Source: Rugamonas sp. A1-17
GTDB lineage: Bacteria; Pseudomonadota; Gammaproteobacteria; Burkholderiales; Burkholderiaceae_D
Length of the DNA stretch: 64,000 bases
Direction: 5' to 3'
Assembly: GCA_025548565.1 (NCBI GenBank)
Contig: JAJLPB010000013.1
Span: forward strand, 62,001 to 126,000
Positions 25,741 to 33,242 of the stretch are shown one piece after another (position 1 is the stretch's first letter; each line of letters starts with the position of its first letter). Both the position numbers and the translations under genes were made by a program. Below the pieces are notes generated by a model, which worked only from the letters and a program-made list of their open reading frames with translations, had not been told where the DNA came from and searched no databases.

Positions 25741-25996
25741 GGGCTTCCAGGATACGTCGAGCCTGCGCCATGACCTCTTCATGCGGGATGGTTCGGCCGG
25801 CCGCAATAGCAGCATCCGCGTCCAGATCGGCCTGGATGCTTTCCTCGACATCGTCGAACCCATATTGCCAAATCTCGGGCCAAAGACGTTCTGGCGCCAT
25901 CTGAGCCAAGGCAGCCAGGTGCTCCAGCCGCATACGATCGGCTGCGGACAATGCCGCTAACGCTTCAGCCTGCTTTTTTTGTCTGGCGTTCATCAT
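25712..25996 (-). CDS. ParD-like antitoxin A1, partner of interrupted toxin T1
   Basis: A 94-residue antitoxin with NARQKKQAEALAALSAADR at the start, the ERLWPEIWQYGFDDVEE core and the AAGRTIPHEEVMAQARRIL docking segment. It is the most upstream unit of the array and lies behind the native end of the ZIP gene. It overlaps the toxin frame by 29 bases. With its toxin broken, it is under no obvious pairing constraint, but its frame is fully open, which suggests either recent damage to the toxin or a continuing role in counteracting T2. Confidence 0.78.
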   Translation of the reverse strand: MMNARQKKQAEALAALSAADRMRLEHLAALAQMAPERLWPEIWQYGFDDVEESIQADLDADAAIAAGRTIPHEEVMAQARRILEAHVKPRRKAG

Positions 25997-26017
25997 GTCA
26001 TGCTACTCCCGGCTTGA

Positions 26018-26045
26018 GCGATCAGCTAACGTGCTTCCGCCATGA
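26018..26045 (-). pseudogene. Remnant of an array antitoxin C-terminus
   Basis: The minus strand reads the codons for MAEAR, then TAG, then codons for LI, against EVMAEARQLIA in antitoxin A2 (24642-24932). It matches 24672-24700 almost base for base, with the Gln codon changed to a stop. Nothing else of the gene remains between the ZIP gene and antitoxin A1. It is a further scar of copying within the array. Confidence 0.55.
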
Positions 26046-26090
26046 TACTCCCGGCGCCGCATGGTGCAAGGCGCGCCGGGTTGAGCGGCG

Positions 26091-26957
26091 TCAGTGGCCG
26101 TGGGTCAGGAACAGGACGATGATGACGCCCAGCGCGATCAGCAGCACTTGGGGAATGGTTTCGCGCAGCGTGGCGCGGCGTTGCATCTGCGGCATCAGGT
26201 CGCTGACGGCGATGTAGATGAAGCCCGACGAGGCGAACACCAGCACATACGGGATCAGGCTGCTGGCGCGGTCCAGCGTGTAGTAGCCCAGCAGGCCGCC
26301 GGCGATCGACAACAGGCTGCACAGCAGGTTGTAGACGTAGGCCCGCGTGCGCGTGAAGCCGGCGTTGAGCAGCACGATGAAGTCGCCGATCTCCTGCGGA
26401 ATCTCGTGCGCGATGATGGCCAGCCCCGTCACCAGCCCCAGCTCGGGATTGGCCAGGAAGGCCGCCGCGATCAGGATGCCGTCGGTGAAGTTGTGCATGC
26501 CGTCGCCGACCAGGATCATCCAGCCGGCCTTGCCCGCCTCGCGCTTGTCGTGGCCGTGATGGTGGTGGTGGCCGTCGCCCTCGTGGTGGTGGGAATGGCG
26601 CAGGATGGCCATCTTCTCCAGCAGGAAGAAGGCCAGCAGCCCGCCCAGCAGCGTGCCGAACAGGCTGCGCGCGCTGGCCTGCGATTCGAACGCTTCGGGC
26701 AAGGCGTGCAACAGGGACGTCGACAGCATGATGCCCACCGACAGGCTGACCATGCGCTCCACCACCTTCGACAGCAGCGTAAACGAGAACACCGCGGCAG
26801 CGGTGATGCTGACGACGCCGGCAAGCGTGGTGGCCAGTAGGACGGAGATGAGTACGGGATCGATGTTATAGCCTCTTGTAGCAGGGACCGTGCCGCTGCG
26901 CGCGGGCCGGGGCGTTATTTTACCGCCCGGCCCGGTTTTGTGCTCATCTTTGGCCAA
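26091..26957 (-). CDS. ZIP-family divalent metal transporter
   Basis: A 288-residue inner-membrane protein with about eight helices. A His-rich cytoplasmic loop (HSHHHEGDGHHHHHGH) follows the third helix, and the metal-binding helices carry GDGMHNFTDGILI and AHEIPQEIGDF, the ZIP signatures. It would import zinc or other divalent metals. The N-terminal 25 residues before NIDPVLIS are charged and less conserved; a non-ATG start inside them is possible. It starts 19 bases after the dienelactone hydrolase-like gene. Its 3' end has been copied twice into the adjacent toxin-antitoxin array. Confidence 0.9.
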   Translation of the reverse strand: MAKDEHKTGPGGKITPRPARSGTVPATRGYNIDPVLISVLLATTLAGVVSITAAAVFSFTLLSKVVERMVSLSVGIMLSTSLLHALPEAFESQASARSLFGTLLGGLLAFFLLEKMAILRHSHHHEGDGHHHHHGHDKREAGKAGWMILVGDGMHNFTDGILIAAAFLANPELGLVTGLAIIAHEIPQEIGDFIVLLNAGFTRTRAYVYNLLCSLLSIAGGLLGYYTLDRASSLIPYVLVFASSGFIYIAVSDLMPQMQRRATLRETIPQVLLIALGVIIVLFLTHGH

Positions 26958-26976
26958 AAGGCCGGTAAATCAGCGC

Positions 26977-27861
26977 TCAGGACACGCCGTGCTGCTTGAA
27001 CCACGCCAGCGCGCGGCCCCAGCCATCCTTGGCGTCCGCCTCGACGTAGCTGGGGCGGTAGTCGGCGTTGAAGGCGTGGCCGGAGTTCGGGTAGACCACG
27101 AAGGTCGATTTGTTCGCGCCCTTGGCCAGCGCCGCCTTCATGGCCGCGATCGAGTCCTGGGTGATGCCCGTGTCCTTCAGGCCGTACAGGCCCAGCACCG
27201 GCACCGTCAGAGATCCAGCGATATCAATTGGGTGCCTGGGAGTCACCGGATTGGTCTCGCCCACCAGGCGGCCATACCAGGCCACGCCGGCCTTGATGCT
27301 CGGGTTGTGCGCGGCGTACATCCACGTGATGCGGCCGCCCCAGCAGAAGCCGGTGATGCCGATCTTGTCGCCGTTGCCGCCGTTGGCCTTGGCCCAGGCC
27401 ACGGTCGCGTCCAGGTCGGCCATCACTTGCGCGTCCGGCGTCTTGGAGATGATGTCGCGTTGCAGTTCGGCGATCGAGGCGGCCTTTTGCGGGTCGCCCT
27501 GGCGCACGAACAGGTCGGGCGCCAGCGCCAGGTAACCCAGCTTGGCGAAGCGGCGGGCGACGTCGGCGATGTGCTCGTGCACGCCGAAGATTTCCGATAC
27601 CACCAGGATCACCGGCAAATTGGTCTTGCCTTCGGGCTGGGCGCGGTACACCGGCACCTGCGCGCCGTCCACCGTCAGGGTGATGGTGCCGGCGGTCAGG
27701 CCGGCGGTGTCGGTCTTGATGACGTTCTGCGCCACCACCGGCATCGCGGCGGCCGCGAAGCCGGTGCCCAGCGCCACCTTCAGAAAGTCGCGGCGGTCGA
27801 CGCCGTCCGACAGACTGGTCTTGGTCAGCAAACTCTCTGCATCCTGCCTTAAATCATCCAT
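26977..27861 (-). CDS. Tat-exported dienelactone hydrolase family protein
   Basis: A 294-residue alpha/beta hydrolase. A Tat motif with hydrophobic stretch (DRRDFLKVALGTGFAAAAM) lies within the first 45 residues. The triad is Cys in GFCWGG, Asp in GLYGLKDTGIT and His in NSGHAFN, the Cys-Asp-His set of dienelactone hydrolases. Cytoplasmic members open dienelactones in chlorocatechol degradation, but exported Tat-type members have unknown ester or lactone substrates. It precedes the ZIP gene on the same strand with a short gap. No catechol-pathway genes are near. Confidence 0.88.
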   Translation of the reverse strand: MDDLRQDAESLLTKTSLSDGVDRRDFLKVALGTGFAAAAMPVVAQNVIKTDTAGLTAGTITLTVDGAQVPVYRAQPEGKTNLPVILVVSEIFGVHEHIADVARRFAKLGYLALAPDLFVRQGDPQKAASIAELQRDIISKTPDAQVMADLDATVAWAKANGGNGDKIGITGFCWGGRITWMYAAHNPSIKAGVAWYGRLVGETNPVTPRHPIDIAGSLTVPVLGLYGLKDTGITQDSIAAMKAALAKGANKSTFVVYPNSGHAFNADYRPSYVEADAKDGWGRALAWFKQHGVS

Positions 27862-27911
27862 GCGATTCCTCCGTGATTAACGTGCGACTACCAGTGCGCG
27901 GAAGCACATAC

Positions 27912-30695
27912 TCAATGCGCTTCCTCCCAGTTTTTGCCGACGCCGACTTCGGCGATCAGCGGAACCTTCAGCTCCGCCACGCCGGCCATCAACTTCGGCA
28001 GCATTTCCTTGACCAGCGCCAGTTCGGCGTCCGGCACTTCCAGCACCAATTCATCATGCACCTGCATGATCATCTTGGTTTGCAGCTTATCCTTTTCCAG
28101 CCAGTCCTGCACCGCCACCATGGCCAGCTTGATCAGGTCGGCCGCCGTGCCCTGCATCGGCGCGTTGATCGCGGCGCGTTCGGCGCCCTGGCGGCGCGGG
28201 CCGTTCGGCGAATTGATCTCGGGCAGCCACAGGCGGCGGCCGAACACGGTCTCGACGTAACCGCGCGCCTTGGCCTGCAGGCGCGTGTCGTCCATGTACT
28301 GCTTGACGCCCGAGAAGCGCGCGAAGTAGCGGTCGATATAGCTTTGCGCCGCGCCGCGCTCGATGCCCAGGTTGCTGGCCAGGCCGAAGGCGCTCATGCC
28401 GTAGATCAGGCCGAAGTTGATCACCTTGGCGTAGCGGCGCTGCTCGCTGCTGACGTCCTCCGGCGGCACGCCAAAGATCTCGGCGGCGGTGGCGCGGTGA
28501 ATGTCCACGCCCTCGGCGAAGGCGCGCAGCATGTTCTCGTCCTCCGAGATGTGGGCCATGATGCGCAGCTCGATCTGCGAGTAGTCGGCCGAGACGATGT
28601 GGCTGCCCGGCGGCGCGATGAAGGCTTCGCGGATGCGGCGGCCTTCCTTGGTGCGGATCGGGATGTTCTGCAGGTTGGGGTCGTTGGAGGCCAGGCGGCC
28701 CGTCACCGCCACCGCTTGCGCGTAGTTGGTGTGGACGCGGCCGGTGTCCTGGTTGATCCCTTTGGGCAGCTTGTCGGTGTAGGTCGACTTCAGCTTGGAC
28801 AGGCTGCGGTATTCCAGCAGCACTTTCGGCAGCGGGTAGTCCTCGGCCAGCTTCTGCAGCACTTCCTCGTCGGTGGACGGGGCGCCGCTCGGGGTCTTCT
28901 TCACCACCGGCAGCTTGAGCTTCTCGAAGAAGATCTCGCCGATCTGCTTGGGCGAGCCGAGGTTGAACGGCTGCTCGGCCAGCTCGTGCGCCTTGGCTTC
29001 CAGCTCGGCGATGCGAGCGCCCAGCTCGGCCGACTGGATGTTGAGCAGCTCGGCGTCGATGTGCACGCCGTTGCGCTCGATTTTTTGCAGCACCACGGCG
29101 GTCGGCAGCTCGATGTTGCGGTAGATGAAGTTCAGCTTGGCGTCGTTCTCCACCTCGCCGATCATGGCTTGGTGCAGGCGCAGCGTGATGTCGGCGTCCT
29201 CCGCAGCGTACTCGGTGGCGCGGCCGATCTCCACCTTGTCGAAGGTGATCATGCTGGCGCCCTTGCCGCACACGTCCACGAACGGGATGGTGGTGTGGTT
29301 CAGGTGGCGCAGCGCCAGGCTGTCCATGTCGTGCGTGCGGTGCGATTCGAAGACGTACGATTCAAGCAGTGTGTCGTGCTGGATGCCGCGCAGCGTCACG
29401 CCGTGGTTGGCGAAGATGTGGCTGTCGTACTTGAGGTTCTGGCCGACCTTGAGCTTGGTGGCGTCTTCCAGCCACGGCTTCAGTTTGGCCAGCACGTGCT
29501 CGCGCGACAGCTGCTCGGGCACGCCCTGGTAGCTGTGCGCCACCGGGATATAGCAGGCCACGCCCGGCTCCACCGACAACGAGATGCCGACCATCTGCGC
29601 CGTCATCGGTTCCAGCGAGGTGGTTTCGGTGTCGACCGCGGTCAGCTTGGCGGCGTCGATCAGGGCGATCCATTTGTCGAGCTGTTCGTCGGTCAGCACG
29701 GTTTCGTAGTTGGTGCTGAGCTTGGGCGCTTCGCCGAACATGTCCATGTTGGCGGAGACGGCGCCGCCGGCGGCAGGCGCGGCGGCTGCGGCAGCGGCGG
29801 CCTTGCCTGGCGCGCCGACCGGCGCCGATGGCGTGCCCAGCTCGCGCAGCAGCGTCTTGAAGCCGTACTTGCCGAAGAAGGCCAGCAGCGTTTCCTTGTC
29901 CTCGCCGCGCGCCACCAGCGATTCGCTGATGGTGACCATGTGCGCGGACAGGTCGCAGTCCAGCTTCACGGTGATCAGCTCGCGGCCCTTCGGCAGCCAT
30001 TCCAGCGCGCTGCGCAGGTTCTCGCCGACCGCGCCGGTGATGTTGGCCGCGTTGGCGATCACGCCGTCCAGCGAGTCGTAGGCGGCCAGCCACTTGAGCG
30101 CGGTCTTCGGACCGCACTTGTTCACACCCGGCACGTTGTCGACTGTGTCGCCGATCAAGGTCAGGTAGTCGATGATGCGGTTGGGCGGCACGCCGAACTT
30201 GGCCAGCACGCCGGCCTCGTCCATTTTCTCGTTGGTCATGGTGTTGATCAGCATGACCTTGTCGTTGACCAGCTGGGCCAGGTCCTTGTCGCCGGTGGAC
30301 ACCACCACGTTCATGCCGGCCTGCGCCGCCTGCACCGACAGCGTGCCGATGACGTCGTCCGCCTCCACGCCCTCGACCATCAGGATGGGCCAGCCCATGG
30401 CCTTGACCGCCTCGTGGATGGGTTCGATCTGCAGGCGCAGGTCGTCCGGCATCGAGGCGCGCGTGGCCTTGTATTCGGGATACATATCGTCGCGGAAGGT
30501 CTTGCCCTTGGCGTCGAACACGCAGGCGATGTAGGCGGCCGGATAGTCGGCGCGCAAGCGGCGCAGCATGTTGACCATGCCGTGCATGGCGCCGGTCGGG
30601 TAGCCGTCCGGGCTACGCAGGTCGGGCAGCGCGTGGAAGGCGCGATAGAGGTAACTGGAACCGTCAACTAACAGCAGGGTATTTTGCATAGACAC
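27912..30695 (-). CDS. polA: DNA polymerase I
   Basis: A 927-residue repair polymerase that removes RNA primers and fills gaps. The 5'-nuclease domain occupies about residues 1-290. The 3'-5' proofreading domain is intact: Exo I DTET, Exo II NLKYDSH, Exo III YAAEDAD. The polymerase domain has motif A DYSQIELR (near 702), motif B RRYAKVINFGLIYG (near 753) and motif C QVHDELVLEVP (near 878). A linker rich in Ala/Pro (around 295-315) separates the nuclease from the Klenow part. It starts MSMQNT or MQNT. Divergent from the DUF2782 gene. Confidence 0.98.
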   Translation of the reverse strand: MSMQNTLLLVDGSSYLYRAFHALPDLRSPDGYPTGAMHGMVNMLRRLRADYPAAYIACVFDAKGKTFRDDMYPEYKATRASMPDDLRLQIEPIHEAVKAMGWPILMVEGVEADDVIGTLSVQAAQAGMNVVVSTGDKDLAQLVNDKVMLINTMTNEKMDEAGVLAKFGVPPNRIIDYLTLIGDTVDNVPGVNKCGPKTALKWLAAYDSLDGVIANAANITGAVGENLRSALEWLPKGRELITVKLDCDLSAHMVTISESLVARGEDKETLLAFFGKYGFKTLLRELGTPSAPVGAPGKAAAAAAAAPAAGGAVSANMDMFGEAPKLSTNYETVLTDEQLDKWIALIDAAKLTAVDTETTSLEPMTAQMVGISLSVEPGVACYIPVAHSYQGVPEQLSREHVLAKLKPWLEDATKLKVGQNLKYDSHIFANHGVTLRGIQHDTLLESYVFESHRTHDMDSLALRHLNHTTIPFVDVCGKGASMITFDKVEIGRATEYAAEDADITLRLHQAMIGEVENDAKLNFIYRNIELPTAVVLQKIERNGVHIDAELLNIQSAELGARIAELEAKAHELAEQPFNLGSPKQIGEIFFEKLKLPVVKKTPSGAPSTDEEVLQKLAEDYPLPKVLLEYRSLSKLKSTYTDKLPKGINQDTGRVHTNYAQAVAVTGRLASNDPNLQNIPIRTKEGRRIREAFIAPPGSHIVSADYSQIELRIMAHISEDENMLRAFAEGVDIHRATAAEIFGVPPEDVSSEQRRYAKVINFGLIYGMSAFGLASNLGIERGAAQSYIDRYFARFSGVKQYMDDTRLQAKARGYVETVFGRRLWLPEINSPNGPRRQGAERAAINAPMQGTAADLIKLAMVAVQDWLEKDKLQTKMIMQVHDELVLEVPDAELALVKEMLPKLMAGVAELKVPLIAEVGVGKNWEEAH

Positions 30696-30921
30696 TAGAT
30701 ATGGGTGAGGGCGCCGCGCAACAATGGCGGCAAGGCCACGAATGGCGCATTATCGCAGGTTTTGGCGGCGCTTCCGCCTGTCCGCCACGGTCTTTTCAAA
30801 ATAACAATATGGGGAAATGGCCTTTTAAAAACAGCGAAGCGTGTCTGTTTGTTACAATGGATCATACATAAAAATTTGACGGTTTTTCACAGCCGTTTTT
30901 CACCTTCTAAGGCGAATCATC

Positions 30922-31329
30922 ATGACGCGCACCTCTACCCTCTGGCCTGCCCTCCTCCTGACGCTCAGCGCCCACACGGCGTTTGCCCAGTCGACGCCGA
31001 GCCAGGCGCCACCAAAACTGGAAAAAATAGAGGAAGTGGCGGACGATCCGATCACGGTGACGGCCAAGCCGGCGCCGGAACACAAGATCACCGAAAAACG
31101 CGACAACAGCGGCCAAGTGGTGGAAGCGACCGTCAAAAGCGGTCCAAGCACCTACACGCTGAAGCCGAACCGCCCGGCCGGCACCGCCCTACCCGGCGAT
31201 GCGATGGGGGGCGCCAACCGCGGCCCGCAATGGACCGTGATGGAATTCGACATCGGCAAGAAAAAGAAAAAGACCACGGAAGAGGAAGGCTCGACGGACA
31301 CCGCCGCGCCGCCGCCCGCCGTGAAATAA
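30922..31329 (+). CDS. DUF2782 small exported protein
   Basis: A 135-residue protein with a signal peptide (LWPALLLTLSAHTAFAQ). The conserved DUF2782 core follows, including ITVTAKPAPEHKITEKRDNSGQVVE and GPSTYTLKPNRP, then PQWTVMEFDI. A lysine run and a low-complexity acidic/Ala tail end it. The family is typical of beta- and gammaproteobacteria and is usually encoded between polA and thrB, exactly as here. Function is unknown; it is probably periplasmic. The ATG has an AAGGCGA site nine bases upstream. Confidence 0.85.
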   Translation: MTRTSTLWPALLLTLSAHTAFAQSTPSQAPPKLEKIEEVADDPITVTAKPAPEHKITEKRDNSGQVVEATVKSGPSTYTLKPNRPAGTALPGDAMGGANRGPQWTVMEFDIGKKKKKTTEEEGSTDTAAPPPAVK

Positions 31330-31335
31330 CATGCG

Positions 31336-31354
31336 CGCCCGCCCTGCGCGGGCG
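31336..31354 (+). terminator. GC-rich hairpin behind the DUF2782 gene
   Basis: Arms CGCCCGC and GCGGGCG pair around a five-base loop just after the DUF2782 stop. No T-run follows, so it may be only an attenuating structure before thrB. Confidence 0.3.
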
Positions 31355-31411
31355 TCCCCCGGCGCCCGCCCCGACGGCGGCGCCGCTCACCGAACCTCAT
31401 CAAGTTTTCTC

Positions 31412-32371
31412 ATGGCAGTGTTTACCCCGGTCAGCCTGGATGACCTTACCCCGTGGATCAAGCAGTTTCCCCTCGGCCAGCCATTGGCGCTCAAAGGCAT
31501 CGCCAGCGGCATTGAAAACAGCAACTTCTTCCTGACGACGGAGCGCGGCGAGTTCGTGCTGACGATCTTCGAGAACCTGTCCTTCGAGCAGTTGCCGTTC
31601 TACCTCAAGCTGATGCACCACCTGGCCGACCGCGGCGTGCTGGTGCCGGCGCCCATCGCCAATGACCAGGGCGAGCTGATCGTCGCCCTGCACGGCAAGC
31701 CGGCGTCCATCGTCACCAAGCTCGAAGGCAAGTCGCAGATGGACCCGCAGCCGGTGCATTGCGCCGCCGTCGGCGCCATGCTGGCGCGCATGCACCTGGC
31801 GGCGGTCGACTATCCGCTGGTGCAGCCCAATCTGCGCGGCCTGGACTGGTGGAACGAGACCACGCCGCAGGTGCTGCCCTTCCTGGACGACAGCTGCGCC
31901 CACCTGCTGCGCGCCGAGATGCACTTCCAGGAAGCGTTCGCCGTGTGCGACACCTACCGCCAGCTGCAACGCGGCCCCGTGCATGCCGACCTGTTCCGCA
32001 ACAACGTCATGTTCGACGGCGAGCGCCTGACCGGCTTCTTCGACTTCTACTTCGCCGGCTGCGATACCTGGCTGTTCGACGTGGCGGTCACGGTCAACGA
32101 CTGGTGCATCGATCTCGACAGCGGCGTGCTGGACCCGGCCCGTGTGCGCGCCATACTGGACGCCTACCACGCCGTGCGCCCGTTCACCGATGCCGAGCAG
32201 ACCGCCTGGCAGCCGATGCTGCGGGCGGCGGCGCTGCGCTTCTGGCTGTCGCGTCTGTATGACTTCCACCAGCCGCGCGAGGCCGAGATGCTGACGCCGC
32301 ACGACCCGACCCACTTCGAGCGCATCCTGCGCGAGCGCATCGCCACGCCGGCGCCGGGACTGCGCGGATGA
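31412..32371 (+). CDS. thrB: Homoserine kinase type II
   Basis: A 319-residue kinase of the aminoglycoside-phosphotransferase fold that phosphorylates homoserine in threonine synthesis. It has GIASGIENSNFFL near the N-terminus, the catalytic loop RGPVHADLFRNNVMF and the metal-binding GFFDFYFAG. This form is unrelated to the GHMP-type ThrB of E. coli and is standard in beta- and alphaproteobacteria. The start MAVFTPV matches the family; the longer frame upstream reads through a GC-rich hairpin. It overlaps the next membrane-protein gene by four bases (ATGA). Confidence 0.96.
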   Translation: MAVFTPVSLDDLTPWIKQFPLGQPLALKGIASGIENSNFFLTTERGEFVLTIFENLSFEQLPFYLKLMHHLADRGVLVPAPIANDQGELIVALHGKPASIVTKLEGKSQMDPQPVHCAAVGAMLARMHLAAVDYPLVQPNLRGLDWWNETTPQVLPFLDDSCAHLLRAEMHFQEAFAVCDTYRQLQRGPVHADLFRNNVMFDGERLTGFFDFYFAGCDTWLFDVAVTVNDWCIDLDSGVLDPARVRAILDAYHAVRPFTDAEQTAWQPMLRAAALRFWLSRLYDFHQPREAEMLTPHDPTHFERILRERIATPAPGLRG

Positions 32372-33141
32372 GCCGACTTCCCGCACGCACCGGCTGGCAC
32401 TGGGTCAAGCAGGCCACGCAGCTGTTCCGCAAGCAGCCGGGCGCGCTGATGGCGCTGTTCTTCTGCTGCATGTTCCTGTCCTTTTTCTCGCTGGTGGTGC
32501 CCTTCCTCGGCTCGGTGGCGCCGACCTTGCTGGCGCCGATGTTCACCATCGCCCTGCTGCAAGCCTGCGCCGACGTCGACCACGACAAGCGCGCCCTGCC
32601 GAACCTGGTGTTCAGCGGCTTCCGCAAGCCGGTGCGCAAGCCGCTGCTGGGACTGGGCGTGCTGTACCTGCTGGTGATGCTGCTCGCGCTGGCGGTGCTG
32701 AGCTGGCTGGACGACGGCGTGCTGATCAAGATGGCCACGCGCCAGATCCCGATGGACAAGGACTTGCTGGAGAATTCGCGCGGCGCGTTGTTCGTCTCGT
32801 CGGGGATCTACATGCTGGGCTGGATGCTGAGCAGCCTGGCCGCGCCGCTGATCTACTGGCAGAAGATGACCTTGGCCAAGGCGCTGTTCTTCAGCGTGGT
32901 GACGGTGTGCCGTGAGTTCAAGGCTTTCCTGATGGCGGCGGTGGTGCTGTTCCTGATGTTCCAGGTCGGCGCGGCGGTGCCGGTGCTGCTGCTGGACTCG
33001 GCACAGCTGGAGGTGATGGTGATCTTCACCATCTTCCTGATGATGGTGGTCCTGATGCATTGCACGCTGTACGCCTGCTACCGCCAAATCTTCGGCATGC
33101 CGGAGGCCAGCGCGCCGCCGGCCACAAAGCCCGCACCATAA
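32368..33141 (+). CDS. BPSS1780-family membrane protein
   Basis: A 257-residue protein with about six hydrophobic helices, for example ALFFCCMFLSFFSLVVPFLG and VLYLLVMLLALAVLSWL. The GWHWVKQATQLFRKQPG start is the family signature (a Trp/Lys-rich amphipathic segment before the first helix). The family is confined mainly to Burkholderiales, next to thrB and polA, and has no known function. It is translationally coupled to thrB. The C-terminus ends in an Ala/Pro tail. Confidence 0.78.
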   Translation: MSRLPARTGWHWVKQATQLFRKQPGALMALFFCCMFLSFFSLVVPFLGSVAPTLLAPMFTIALLQACADVDHDKRALPNLVFSGFRKPVRKPLLGLGVLYLLVMLLALAVLSWLDDGVLIKMATRQIPMDKDLLENSRGALFVSSGIYMLGWMLSSLAAPLIYWQKMTLAKALFFSVVTVCREFKAFLMAAVVLFLMFQVGAAVPVLLLDSAQLEVMVIFTIFLMMVVLMHCTLYACYRQIFGMPEASAPPATKPAP

Positions 33142-33145
33142 GCTT

Positions 33146-33217
33146 GTCGTTCCCGCGCAGGCGGGAATCCATAGGCCGCGTGCGATGCCAATTCAGCATG
33201 GGTTCCCGCCTGCGCGG
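33146..33217. repeat. Family B (dRS3-like) repeat, decayed paired copy
   Basis: The left arm, 33146-33172, carries one change from the copies at 4139 and 12378. The right arm starts at 33198 and keeps TTCCCGCCTGCGCGG but loses the GGAATGAC end. It lies between the convergent BPSS1780 and helicase genes, five bases after the first. This is the third paired copy placed between convergent 3' ends. Confidence 0.8.
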
Positions 33218-33242
33218 CGGTCCGCCGATGCGGAACGGCGTG

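Noticed and set aside
27873..30671. Very long plus-strand frame opposite polA
   Set aside because: Antisense to a certain gene; composition is the G/C-rich His/Gln/Val-laden pattern produced by the reverse strand of high-GC genes.
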